Below are positions 6,488 through 15,396 of a stretch of DNA of 64,000 bases, one piece after another. The notes below the pieces were generated by a model. That model was not told the origin of the DNA. It saw nothing but the letters and a program-made list of their open reading frames with translations, and did no database searches. Each line of letters opens with the position of its first letter. Position 1 is the stretch's first letter. A program made the position numbers and the translations under genes. The DNA lies in NCBI GenBank assembly GCA_016292635.1, contig JAEDIC010000008.1, positions 1 to 64,000 on the forward strand, given 5' to 3'. Origin of the DNA: Clostridia bacterium. GTDB lineage: Bacteria; Bacillota; Clostridia; Christensenellales; CAG-138.

Positions 6488-9063
6488 ATGCTGTATGTCC
6501 CTCTGTTTTCTTTACGCATGGCTTCCATAAGCTCATTGAGCTCTCCGCAGGCTCTGTCCACCTCCTCACGGAAGGCCCGGGCGGGTACTCTGAGGGCGCC
6601 GCGGCCCAGCACGATAAGCTGCTCAAGTCCGTCCGACGTTGCCACCCGAACGAGACCGGTTTCTTTTTTCAGCTGTTCTGTTACCCGCTCGATGTATACA
6701 TCGGCTATTTCCGCCTCTCGGGTGTATACGATGTATATGCCGCCGCTTTTTTCAACCTTTTCTTCGCCGCTGCTTACCTTATATGCATCGAATACCAGAA
6801 TAAGGTTGCATTTTTTAAAGCCCTGATAGTTTACCAACAGCCTTATCAGGGTTTCGCGGGCAAGGGATATGCTTTCCCGTGCCATGGCTCTGAGGTCATC
6901 CCATGCGAAGATGATATTGTATCCATCCACAAGGAGATAGCTTTCCGCAGGGTCCATACGCTTGAGCATGGCGGCGGTGTCCATGGTCTGCTCCGGTCGT
7001 CTTCTCAGCAGAAATGTTCTGTCCTTTACAGGGCCGTAGGTGCGTTCATATATTGCCATAAGCTCCGCATCGGTATCGCCTGTTTTTTTTGAAGGAGCGG
7101 GCCGGGGGTCAGAGGCCTCCTGCCGCTCAAGGTGGGGGATAAGCTCATTCCACTTTACCACGAAGCCTGCCCCATGGCTGCAGAATACCGAATCGGGAGA
7201 ATTTTCCGTATCTGTCTCTGGGTCGTAGCCAAGCCTTGCTATAACTTCCTCCGCATTATGGCAGGGGCGGTAACCGCCGGGAGAAAGGGAAAACCTTCCC
7301 AGTCCACGGGTGTATGCCGCAACCTCGCGGGCGTAGTCTCCCATTGCGGAAACGGGTGCGCTGCCTGTAAGCAGGGCAAAGCCGCCGGAAGAGGCGGGCG
7401 GGTCGGTTTCGCCCTCCATGCGGCGTATGTCGGTTATGGCTCTGCCAAGGTTTTCCTGCGGCAGTTCAAGGCGAAATTCGTAATATGGTTCCAGCAGCAG
7501 GGACTTTGCCTGCATAAGACCCTGACGAACGGCCCGGTATGTGGCCTGACGGAAGTCGCCGCCCTCGGTGTGCTTAAGGTGGGCCTTGCCGTTAAGGAGG
7601 GTTATGCGTATATCCGTTATGGGAGAGCAGGTGAGCACGCCACGGTGCTGTTTTTCCTGCAGGTGTGTAAGTATGAGCCGCTGCCAGTTTCTGTCCAATA
7701 CATCCTCGCTGCAGGCGGTGTCGAATACAAGGCCGCTGCCACGGGGCAAAGGTTCCAGCAGCAGCTGAACATGGGCAAAGTGCTTCAGCGGTTCGTAATG
7801 GCCTATGCCCTCTACTGTATCAGCGATGGTTTCTTTATATAATATTGTGCCCTGTCCGAAGGAAACATCCAGTCCGAATCTATCCTTTATTATGGATTGC
7901 AACACCTCCCGCTGAACGTCTCCCATGAGCCGGGCCTGCATCTCCCTGCGCTGTTCGTCCCATAAAAGATGCAGCTGCGGATCTTCTTCCTGAAGTTTTT
8001 TCAGCTTTTGATAAGCATCCGGCAGGTTGGTATCAGCGGGGAACAGAAGGCGATAGGACAGCACAGGTTCAAGCGCGGAGGGGCTGTCATCCATTTCAAA
8101 GCCCAGTCCCTGCCCGGGATATGTGCGGCTGAGGCCGCATACGGCGCATATCATGCCGGATTCGGCGGTTTGCGCGGGGACGAATTTTGCCCCGGAGTAT
8201 ATCCGTATCTGGTCCGCCTTTTCTTCCCAAAGATTATCATTCCTGGTGGTGGCGGTGCGGTTGGTTATTACGTCTTTTACGGACAGGCTGCCGCCGGTTA
8301 TCTTCATCCATGTGAGCCGGTTGCTGCCGTCGTAGGTTATCTTGAATACCCTTGCGCCAAAATCCTCAGGGTAGCTGCGGCAGCGGGTAAAGCGCTCTAT
8401 GGCCCGCAGGAAAGCTTCAACACCGTCAAGCTTCAGGGCGGCGCCAAAGAATACCGGGAAGATATGGCGGGAGAGTATTCCCCCGGCAAGCTGGTCATCC
8501 GACAGGCTTCCATTCTCAAGAAAGGCTTCCATAAGGGATTCGGAACACATTGCGGCAGACTCATAAAGCTCTTCGGAATCGGTAAAGTCCACACAACCTT
8601 CGTGCAGCTGTTCCCGCAGGGTGAAGATCATCTCGGACTTGTCCGGCCCCGGCAGGTCGGTTTTGTTTACGAATATGAAAACCGGCACTCCGTGGCGCTC
8701 AAGAAGCTGCCAAAGGGTGCGGGTATGGGCCTGAATGCCGCCGCTTATTACAAGTATTGCATAATCCAGCACTTGAAGGGTTCGCTCGGTTTCGGCGGAA
8801 AAGTCAACGTGTCCCGGGGTATCCAGCAGGGTGATGCGGGTATTGCCAAGCTCCATTATTGCCTGCTTGGAAAATATGGTGATGCCTCGCTCCTTTTCAA
8901 GGCAGTGGGTATCCAAAAAGGCGCTTTGATGATCCACCCGTCCAAGGCTGCGCAAAGCCCCGGCGGTATATAACATACCCTCGGACAAAGTGGTCTTGCC
9001 GGCATCCACGTGGGCCAGCATGCCTATTGTGAGAAAATTTGTTGTGCAGACGCTACGATTCAT
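6460..9063 (-). CDS. TetM-like ribosomal GTPase fused to a Rae1/YacP NYN endoribonuclease
   Basis: An 867-residue two-part protein. Residues 1-650 follow TetM/TetO and EF-G: G1 AHVDAGKTT (17-25), G2 RGIT (59-62), G3 DTPGH (81-85), G4 NKTD (133-136), then domains II-V, ending in an EF-G/TetM-like tip with GYRPCHNAEEVI. Residues 709-867 are a complete YacP/Rae1 homologue: YLLVDGYNIIFAWDDL, conserved Asp at 713, 788 (EIAD) and 811 (TSDG), and the GRGALR segment. Rae1 cuts mRNA inside the ribosomal A site; TetM-like factors bind the same place. A joint role in clearing stalled ribosomes is inference. The fusion, the divergence from TetM and the chromosomal setting argue against a simple tetracycline-resistance gene. 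The start is fixed by the G1 strand; there is no Shine-Dalgarno, and the -10 box lies 6 bp upstream. Confidence 0.9.
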   Translation of the reverse strand: MNRSVCTTNFLTIGMLAHVDAGKTTLSEGMLYTAGALRSLGRVDHQSAFLDTHCLEKERGITIFSKQAIMELGNTRITLLDTPGHVDFSAETERTLQVLDYAILVISGGIQAHTRTLWQLLERHGVPVFIFVNKTDLPGPDKSEMIFTLREQLHEGCVDFTDSEELYESAAMCSESLMEAFLENGSLSDDQLAGGILSRHIFPVFFGAALKLDGVEAFLRAIERFTRCRSYPEDFGARVFKITYDGSNRLTWMKITGGSLSVKDVITNRTATTRNDNLWEEKADQIRIYSGAKFVPAQTAESGMICAVCGLSRTYPGQGLGFEMDDSPSALEPVLSYRLLFPADTNLPDAYQKLKKLQEEDPQLHLLWDEQRREMQARLMGDVQREVLQSIIKDRFGLDVSFGQGTILYKETIADTVEGIGHYEPLKHFAHVQLLLEPLPRGSGLVFDTACSEDVLDRNWQRLILTHLQEKQHRGVLTCSPITDIRITLLNGKAHLKHTEGGDFRQATYRAVRQGLMQAKSLLLEPYYEFRLELPQENLGRAITDIRRMEGETDPPASSGGFALLTGSAPVSAMGDYAREVAAYTRGLGRFSLSPGGYRPCHNAEEVIARLGYDPETDTENSPDSVFCSHGAGFVVKWNELIPHLERQEASDPRPAPSKKTGDTDAELMAIYERTYGPVKDRTFLLRRRPEQTMDTAAMLKRMDPAESYLLVDGYNIIFAWDDLRAMARESISLARETLIRLLVNYQGFKKCNLILVFDAYKVSSGEEKVEKSGGIYIVYTREAEIADVYIERVTEQLKKETGLVRVATSDGLEQLIVLGRGALRVPARAFREEVDRACGELNELMEAMRKENRGTYSIWQTLKDNS

Positions 9064-9069
9064 GATACA

Positions 9070-9078
9070 ATTATAGCA
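9070..9078 (-). promoter_or_regulatory. extended -10 promoter, apparently leaderless
   Basis: On the minus strand TGC-TATAAT (9078-9070), with a weak TTTATC 17 bp further upstream. The ATG of the GTPase-nuclease gene begins 6 nt after the -10, where transcription would start, so the message should lack a leader. Confidence 0.6.
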
Positions 9079-9130
9079 TACATCATATCTTTGATAAATA
9101 TGGTCGGATTTTCAATCCACCGGTCGCACA

Positions 9131-9148
9131 TTGTTATATTTATAACAA
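9131..9148. promoter_or_regulatory. perfect AT-rich palindrome, candidate operator
   Basis: TTGTTATA-TT-TATAACAA is an 18-bp perfect inverted repeat between the divergent GTPase and TRAP promoters. It is not followed by a T-tract on either strand, so a protein-binding site is likelier than a terminator. The regulator is unknown. Confidence 0.45.
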
Positions 9149-9187
9149 CAAATTAATAAAATAATAATATATTATCTAATATTTGCC

Positions 9188-9216
9188 TTGAAAAAGCATT
9201 CTTAATGTGTTATTGT
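9188..9216 (+). promoter_or_regulatory. probable promoter of the TRAP transporter operon
   Basis: TTGAAA (9188-9193), 17-bp spacer, TATTGT (9211-9216), about 58 bp before the first gene. Confidence 0.5.
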
Positions 9217-9274
9217 ATACACGGATACAAGAATGCGAGTACAAAATCATTAAAATATTTGGAGGGAAACAACA

Positions 9275-10240
9275 ATGAAAAAACTGATCGCAATCCTCAT
9301 GGTAATGGTCATGGCACTGTCCTTTGCGGCCTGTTCCGGCGGCGCACCTGGCGGCGCGTCCGATGTGCATCGTCTCGTAATGGTAACCGGCGGCGACGCA
9401 GGCACCTATTATGCATTCGGCGGCGTTATCGCAAACGTACTCACCGAGAGCATTGACAATGTTGAAGTTACCGCCACCACTTCCGGCGCTTCCGCTGCAA
9501 ACGCCCGTTCCCTGAACAACAAGGAAGCCGACCTTGCGATTCTCCAGAATGACGTTCTCCAGTATGCCATCACCGGCACCGAGACCATGGCAGAAGACGG
9601 CGCTATGGAAAGCCTCTGCGCCATAGCTTCCCTGTATCCCGAAGCCGTTCAGCTGGTAGCTACCGCATCCAGCGGAATCACCAGCATTGCGGACCTTAAG
9701 GGCAAGAAGGTATGCGTTGGTGATCAGGGCTCCGGCTCCGAAGTAAACGCTCAGCAGGTTCTGGCTGCGGCCGGCCTCTCCTATGACGACTTTGACGTAC
9801 AGTACCTGAGCTTCTCCGAGGCTTCCACCGCTATGCAGAACGGCACCGTTGACGCCGCATTCGCAACCTCCGCTCTGCCCAACAGCGCTATAACCGAGCT
9901 TGCAAACTACACCGATATCGTAGTTGTACCTATCGACGGTGAGATCGCCGATAACCTGATCGCTGCTCATCCTTTCTACGCAAAGACCACCATTGGCGAG
10001 GATGTATACGGCGTAGCCGCTGCCGATAGCGTAGCCATGATGGCTATCCTGGCCTGCACCACCGACCTTGACGAGGATGTTGTATACAACATCACCAAGA
10101 CCATCTTTGAGAGCCAGGACGCTCTTGTTGCAGGCCATGCGCGCGGCAAAGACGTAACCCTCGAAACCGCATTTGACGGCGTAACCGTAGACTATCATCC
10201 CGGCGCAGTGAAGTACTTCACCGAGAAGGGTCTCATGTAA
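9275..10240 (+). CDS. TAXI family TRAP transporter solute-binding lipoprotein
   Basis: A 321-residue extracytoplasmic substrate-binding protein. It has a lipoprotein signal with lipobox LSFAAC (Cys20). The mature part starts with the TAXI hallmark VTGGDAGTYYAFGG, and continues with LKGKKVCVGDQGSGSEVNAQQVL, typical of the family that feeds fused TRAP permeases. Substrates of TAXI systems are often glutamate/glutamine, other amino or dicarboxylic acids; nothing here decides which. GGAGGG lies 8-9 bases before the ATG. The gene uses C-ending codons (ATC, GCC, ACC) far more than most neighbours, which suggests high expression. It heads a three-gene operon with DUF1850 and permease genes. Confidence 0.93.
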   Translation: MKKLIAILMVMVMALSFAACSGGAPGGASDVHRLVMVTGGDAGTYYAFGGVIANVLTESIDNVEVTATTSGASAANARSLNNKEADLAILQNDVLQYAITGTETMAEDGAMESLCAIASLYPEAVQLVATASSGITSIADLKGKKVCVGDQGSGSEVNAQQVLAAAGLSYDDFDVQYLSFSEASTAMQNGTVDAAFATSALPNSAITELANYTDIVVVPIDGEIADNLIAAHPFYAKTTIGEDVYGVAAADSVAMMAILACTTDLDEDVVYNITKTIFESQDALVAGHARGKDVTLETAFDGVTVDYHPGAVKYFTEKGLM

Positions 10241-10255
10241 TTGGCCCTGAGCTGA

Positions 10256-10798
10256 ATGAGCCCCGCTAATAAAACAACAAAAACGAAAAAGGGGAGCAAG
10301 TTCCTTGCTCCCCTGCTAATCGTTATGTTGGCGTTAATTTCTTTAACGCCTGTATGTACCAGACTGACCCTTAGAGGATATGACAGCGGCAAACTGATGC
10401 TTGCCCTGCCCATAGAGCCTGAGGAGCGCTTTAAACTGCGCTTTACCCATTCCGTAAACCTTTCATACGTTACGGACGAAATAGAATGGACGGGAGAGCA
10501 GCTTATCACCCGTACCAGCCTTTTTACCTCGTTTGGCGCCGGTATGCCTGTAATTGCTGACGGCATAGGCACCGAGATGCATAATACCGACGAGGGCTTC
10601 CTCATAACCGGGATAGACGAGGTGCAGAAGGATGATTTTATTCCCATAATGCTGCAGGAGGTGCCGGATCATCATCTGCTTTACAGGGGTCGGGAGATCA
10701 GCCTGAGAGACGCCGCGAACGGCACGGCCTTTGTAAAGCTCAGCGTGGAAAGGGTAAGCCCTTTTTTCGCACTGATACAGGGCATTTCCCATAAATAA
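10256..10798 (+). CDS. DUF1850 family TRAP-associated membrane-anchored protein
   Basis: A 180-residue protein with one N-terminal membrane anchor (about 18-35) and an extracytoplasmic domain containing FKLRFTHSVNLSYVTDEIEW, the HSV...E pattern that marks DUF1850. Such proteins are encoded between TAXI-type binding proteins and fused TRAP permeases; their role is not established, perhaps an accessory of the transporter. It starts 15 bp after the binding-protein stop. The Shine-Dalgarno is weak, so the start is less certain than for its neighbours. Confidence 0.8.
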   Translation: MSPANKTTKTKKGSKFLAPLLIVMLALISLTPVCTRLTLRGYDSGKLMLALPIEPEERFKLRFTHSVNLSYVTDEIEWTGEQLITRTSLFTSFGAGMPVIADGIGTEMHNTDEGFLITGIDEVQKDDFIPIMLQEVPDHHLLYRGREISLRDAANGTAFVKLSVERVSPFFALIQGISHK

Positions 10799-10818
10799 AC
10801 ATAACCGGAGAAACGATT

Positions 10819-13023
10819 ATGAGCATTTTTAAGAAAAAAGACAAACCGGCTAAGAAGAATGAAATCAAGCTGAACGTGGATACCACGGGAATGACCGAAG
10901 AGGAGATAGCGGCCCTTGAGGCTGCGGCGGTGCTTGAAGAATATGACAGAGAGTCGGCATATAGAAACAAGCTGCCCAAATGGATCACTTCGCTGATCTC
11001 GGCGATACTGCTTGCATTTGCACTGTTTCAGATATACACCAGTATCTGGACAATACCCGCCCAGATGCTCCGCTCCATTCACCTTGCTTTTGCGCTGGCG
11101 CTGGTTTTTCTGCTTTATCCTGCGGGAAAACATATGCGCAAGGACAAGGTGGCGTGGTACGACTATGTGCTGACCATACTTGCCGCGGCGGTAGTACTGT
11201 ATATTCCCTTCAATTACGAGTATATAATCAAGGCCGTAGGCAACTATACCATAATGGATATCACCATTGGTGTGGTTGGCATACTGCTGCTGTTTGAGGC
11301 CTGCCGCAGGGTGGTTGGAATGCCCATACTCATCATCGTATGCTGCTTCCTGCTGTATGCGCTGTTCGGCAACCTTATCCCCGGCTCCTTCGGACACAGG
11401 GGATACAGCGTGCGCCAAATAGTAAACCATATGTACTACACCATGAGCGGCGTGTTCGGAACGCCCCTTGGAGTGTCGTCAACCTTTATATTCCTGTTCA
11501 TACTGTTCGGCGCCTTCCTTGAGAAGACCGGCGTAGGCAAGCTGTTTATTGACCTTGCCAACGCTATTGCGGGCAAGAGGATCGGCGGCCCCGCAAAGGT
11601 TGCGGTAATATCCTCCGCCCTGCAGGGCACCGTTTCCGGTTCTTCCGTTGCAAATACTGTAAGCACCGGATCCTTCACTATCCCCGCCATGAAGCGCCTT
11701 GGTTACAAGCCTGAGTTTGCGGGCGCAGTTGAGGCAGCGGCCTCAACTGGCGGTCAGCTCATGCCGCCCATAATGGGCGCGGCTGCTTTCCTTATGGCGG
11801 AAAGCACCGGCTTTACCTATGCCGAGGTGGTTAAATCCGCCATAATCCCCGCAGTACTATATTTCTCCGGCATACTGATAAGCGTCCATCACGAGGCGAG
11901 AAAGATAGGCCTTAAGGGCATGAACGACGAGGATATCCCAAAGGTTGGTCAGGTAATGAAGGAGCGGGGTCATCTGCTGCTGCCTCTGGCATTCATGATC
12001 TATATGCTGGCCGTAAAGGTAACCCCCACTTATGCTGCCCTGGGCGCCATCGTTACTTCTCTCATCGCCAGCAGCATAGGCTGGCTGGCCGTGGTACCTG
12101 TGGGCGCCATGGTGGTGGGTATGAACATAGGTCTGCATTTCACCCATTACGCCCTTGTGGCAATAGGCATATGGCTGGTCATCTGCATAATCCGTGGTCT
12201 CAAGTATAAGAATGCTTCCTCCGCTTACAAATGGATAGAAAACGCCCTGGGCTTTGATCCCTATGATATAATTGACGGCCTTAAGAGCGGCTCCAGAAAC
12301 GTTCTTTCCGTAGCCATAGCCTGCGCTATGGCGGGTATGATCGTTGGTACCGTTACCCTTACCGGCCTTGGTCTGAAGTTTGCAACCGGCCTTGCAAGGC
12401 TTGCGGGCGACAGCATTTATCTGCTGCTGTTCTTCACCATGTTGTCCTCCATAGTGCTGGGCATGGGCGTTCCTACCACTGCAAACTATCTGATCACCTC
12501 CACCATCTGCGCTCCCGCCATCATTTCCATGGTGTGCCAGATGAGGGGCGTGCCTGTGACGGAGCCCACAATGGCCATCGTCATGAGCGCGCACCTGTTC
12601 GTGTTCTATTTCGGCATTGTGGCAGATATAACGCCGCCCGTTGCTTTGGCGGCAATGGCAGGATCGGCAATAGCCAAGGGAGACCCGTTTAAAACGGGAG
12701 TAAACGCCACGAGGATAGCCATAGGCGCGTTCATAGTGCCTTATATCTTCGTGCTGAATCCCGCAATGCTGATGATCGATACTACCATCTTTGCCATAGT
12801 ACAGAACGTTGCTACCGCCCTTATAGGTATGTATGCCCTTTCCGGCGGCCTTGCCGGTTTCGTGCAGGATCACTGCAGGTGGTATGAGCGGCTGCTGCTC
12901 ATGGGCGGCGGCATGGGCATGATAATCCCGGGCACCGCATCCGACGTAGTAGGTTTCATTATCGCGGCTGCCATCTACATCATTCAGAAGCGCCGCGCAA
13001 ACGCCAGAAGCGCCATAGCCTAA
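10819..13023 (+). CDS. TRAP transporter permease, fused DctQ-DctM (4TM/12TM)
   Basis: A 734-residue integral membrane protein. A charged cytosolic head of about 50 residues is followed by a small DctQ-like four-helix unit and a large DctM-like unit. The DctM part shows SSALQGTVSGSSVANTVSTG (near 270-290) and GGQLMPPIMGAAAFLMAE (near 310-328), hallmarks of fused TAXI-TRAP permeases, and GMGVPTTANYLI further on. It uses a cation gradient to import the ligand delivered by the upstream binding protein. CCGGAGAAACG precedes the ATG. It is the last gene of the operon and ends at a strong terminator. Confidence 0.95.
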   Translation: MSIFKKKDKPAKKNEIKLNVDTTGMTEEEIAALEAAAVLEEYDRESAYRNKLPKWITSLISAILLAFALFQIYTSIWTIPAQMLRSIHLAFALALVFLLYPAGKHMRKDKVAWYDYVLTILAAAVVLYIPFNYEYIIKAVGNYTIMDITIGVVGILLLFEACRRVVGMPILIIVCCFLLYALFGNLIPGSFGHRGYSVRQIVNHMYYTMSGVFGTPLGVSSTFIFLFILFGAFLEKTGVGKLFIDLANAIAGKRIGGPAKVAVISSALQGTVSGSSVANTVSTGSFTIPAMKRLGYKPEFAGAVEAAASTGGQLMPPIMGAAAFLMAESTGFTYAEVVKSAIIPAVLYFSGILISVHHEARKIGLKGMNDEDIPKVGQVMKERGHLLLPLAFMIYMLAVKVTPTYAALGAIVTSLIASSIGWLAVVPVGAMVVGMNIGLHFTHYALVAIGIWLVICIIRGLKYKNASSAYKWIENALGFDPYDIIDGLKSGSRNVLSVAIACAMAGMIVGTVTLTGLGLKFATGLARLAGDSIYLLLFFTMLSSIVLGMGVPTTANYLITSTICAPAIISMVCQMRGVPVTEPTMAIVMSAHLFVFYFGIVADITPPVALAAMAGSAIAKGDPFKTGVNATRIAIGAFIVPYIFVLNPAMLMIDTTIFAIVQNVATALIGMYALSGGLAGFVQDHCRWYERLLLMGGGMGMIIPGTASDVVGFIIAAAIYIIQKRRANARSAIA

Positions 13024-13054
13024 AGCGCATCTGCGCCATATAGCCAAAAACATG

Positions 13055-13085
13055 AAATCCCCTGAAATTTCGGGGGATTTTTTTG
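13055..13085 (+). terminator. terminator of the TRAP operon
   Basis: AAATCCCC, 9-10-nt loop, GGGGATTT and a long T run. Confidence 0.88.
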
Positions 13086-13105
13086 TATTTTTTACTTAAT
13101 ATGGT

Positions 13106-13134
13106 TTGCCTTTGTGGGATAAATAATGTATAAT
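13106..13134 (+). promoter_or_regulatory. sigma-A promoter for pnp
   Basis: TTGCCT (13106-13111), 17-bp spacer, TATAAT (13129-13134), about 36 bp before the ribosome binding site. rpsO, which often sits directly before pnp, is not here. Confidence 0.65.
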
Positions 13135-13176
13135 AAATTGGTTTATAATGAATAAGAGAAAAGAAGGAGCATGAAC

Positions 13177-15273
13177 ATGCAAGGAAAAGTTTATTCAATG
13201 GAGCTCTCCGGCAAGACACTGACCATAGAGACCGGCAAATACTGCGAACAGGCCGGCGGCAGCGCATTCGTGCGCATGGGCGATGCCGTTGTTATGGTTA
13301 ACGCCACCGTAGCCAAGGCCCCCCGTGACGGAGTGGATTTTCTCCCCCTGTCCATAGAATTCGAAGAAAAGATGTACGCAGTTGGCAAGATCCCCGGCGG
13401 ATACATCAAGCGCGAAGGCCGTCCTTCCGAGAAGGCCATCCTGTCCTGCCGCCTTATCGACCGTCCCCTTCGTCCCCTTTTCCCGAAGGGCTTCTATAAC
13501 GACATTCAGGTAATAGCCACCGTTCTTTCCAGCGAGCCTGACGTACAACCCGAGATCCTGGGCATGGTTGGCGCTTCCGCAGCCCTGGCCATGAGCGAAG
13601 CTCCGTTTATGGGTCCCATCGGCGCAGTTGCCGTTGGTATGGTAGACGGCAAATACATCATCAACCCCAATTTGGAGGAGCGGGCCAACAGCCGCCTGAA
13701 CCTTACCGTAGCCGGTACCAAGGACGCGGTCATGATGGTTGAAGCGGGCGCAAACGAGCTGACCGAGAAGGAAATGCTGGACGCCATACTGCTGGCACAC
13801 GAAGAGATAAAGAGGATCGTGGCTTTCATTGAGAACATTGCTTCCGAATGCGGCAAGCCCAAGATGGAAGTGAACATCTACAAGCCCGATGAAGAATTCA
13901 CCGAGAAGGTGCGCGAGTACTCCCGCGAAAAGGTGGAGTGGCAGCTTGATACCTTTGACCGCAAGGTGCGCGAGGAGCGCAGCGAGCAGGTAAAGGCAGA
14001 GGTCATTGAGCACTTTGCCGAGGAATACCCCGAGTCCGCGTCCGATATCGACATGATACTCTACAACCTGACCAAGGAAATCGTCAGGGATAAGATAATC
14101 AACCGCAAGATCCGCCCTGACGGACGCGCACAGGATGAGATTCGCCCCATCTGGAGCGAGGTTGGCATACTGCCTCGGGTGCACGGCAGCGGCGTATTTA
14201 CCCGTGGTCAGACTCAGGTTATGACCATAGCAACTCTTGCTCCCCTTTCTGAGGGACAGGATCTTGACGGTATTGACGAAGTTACCTTCAAACGCTATAT
14301 GCATCAGTACAATATGCCTCCCTACAGCGTGGGCGAGGTACGCAGGGTAGGCAGCCCCGGCCGCCGCGAGATAGGCCACGGCGCCCTTGCGGAGCGTGCT
14401 CTGGTTCCCATGCTTCCCGATGAGTCAGAGTTCCCCTACGCAATGCGTCTGGTATCCGAGGTAGTAAGCTCCAACGGCTCCACCTCCCAGGCCTCCATCT
14501 GCGCCAGCACTCTGGCCCTTATGGATGCAGGCGTACCTCTGAAGAAGCCCGTAGCCGGCGTCGCCATGGGCCTTATAAAGGACGATTCCACCGGCAACAT
14601 TGCCGTCCTTACCGACATACAGGGTCTTGAAGACTTCTTGGGCGATATGGACTTTAAGGTAGCCGGCACTAGGGAAGGCATCACTGCCATTCAGATGGAT
14701 ATAAAGATCAAGGGCATCGACGAGGAGATCCTCACCCGGGCTCTTGAGCAGGCACGCAGAGGCCGTCTATTCATACTGGACAAGATGGCGGAGACCATCG
14801 CCGCTCCCCGTGAGGAGATGTCTCCCTACGCTCCCCGCATCATGCAGTTCAGCATCCATCCCGATAAGATCCGCGAGGTCATCGGCTCCGGCGGTAAGAC
14901 TATCAACGGCATCATCGCAGCAACCGGCGTTAAGATCGACCTTGAGGATGACGGCCGAGTATTTATCGCTTCTCCCGATGCTGAGGCTGCCGCCGCCGCA
15001 AAGCGCATGATAGACGATATCTGCCGCGACATAGAAGTTGGCGGCGTGTTCCTGGGCAAGGTAGTTAACATTCTTCCCATCGGCGCTCAGGTAGAGCTGA
15101 AGCCCGGCAAGAAGGGCCTTGTACATATCAGCCGCCTTGCCAACCACAGGGTAGAAAAGGTTGAGGACGAGGTTCAGATAGGTGACGAGATACTGGTTCG
15201 CGTAATCGCAGTCAAACCCGACGGCAAGATCGACCTGACCCGCAAGGAGCTGCTTCCCGACGCAAAGAAATAA
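13177..15273 (+). CDS. pnp: polyribonucleotide nucleotidyltransferase (PNPase)
   Basis: A 698-residue phosphorolytic 3'-5' exoribonuclease that works in RNA turnover. Two RNase PH folds are present (about 5-220 and 310-550; LSCRLIDRPLRPLFPKG and VSEVVSSNGSTSQASICAS), then a KH domain with GSGGKT near 570, and a C-terminal S1 domain from about 621 (GKVVNILPIGAQVEL). Length is typical. Two in-frame ATGs lie 6 bp apart; the second (13177) is preferred since GGAG stands 7 bases before it and only 1 before the first. It is followed by ylxY and mlpA as in B. subtilis, though a hairpin separates them. Confidence 0.97.
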   Translation: MQGKVYSMELSGKTLTIETGKYCEQAGGSAFVRMGDAVVMVNATVAKAPRDGVDFLPLSIEFEEKMYAVGKIPGGYIKREGRPSEKAILSCRLIDRPLRPLFPKGFYNDIQVIATVLSSEPDVQPEILGMVGASAALAMSEAPFMGPIGAVAVGMVDGKYIINPNLEERANSRLNLTVAGTKDAVMMVEAGANELTEKEMLDAILLAHEEIKRIVAFIENIASECGKPKMEVNIYKPDEEFTEKVREYSREKVEWQLDTFDRKVREERSEQVKAEVIEHFAEEYPESASDIDMILYNLTKEIVRDKIINRKIRPDGRAQDEIRPIWSEVGILPRVHGSGVFTRGQTQVMTIATLAPLSEGQDLDGIDEVTFKRYMHQYNMPPYSVGEVRRVGSPGRREIGHGALAERALVPMLPDESEFPYAMRLVSEVVSSNGSTSQASICASTLALMDAGVPLKKPVAGVAMGLIKDDSTGNIAVLTDIQGLEDFLGDMDFKVAGTREGITAIQMDIKIKGIDEEILTRALEQARRGRLFILDKMAETIAAPREEMSPYAPRIMQFSIHPDKIREVIGSGGKTINGIIAATGVKIDLEDDGRVFIASPDAEAAAAAKRMIDDICRDIEVGGVFLGKVVNILPIGAQVELKPGKKGLVHISRLANHRVEKVEDEVQIGDEILVRVIAVKPDGKIDLTRKELLPDAKK

Positions 15274-15295
15274 ACCAAAAACACAAACCAATGCA

Positions 15296-15327
15296 TGCGG
15301 GCGGATATGTAACTCTATCCGCCCGCA
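15296..15327 (+). terminator. strong hairpin after pnp
   Basis: TGCGGGCGGATA and TATCCGCCCGCA form a perfect 12-bp stem. The T-tract is poor, so it may protect the pnp message or only partly terminate. Confidence 0.6.
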
Positions 15328-15396
15328 GTGATTTATCGCCGTTCTTTTTGTGTACAGGCCCTCATATGCTGTAATAGTAAGGGGGTGCGCGTAACA

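Noticed and set aside
6460..9063. Tetracycline-resistance gene of the tetM/tetO type
   Set aside because: Sequence diverges throughout, a nuclease domain is fused at the end, and there are no signs of a conjugative element or tet leader peptide; a housekeeping or stress role is likelier.
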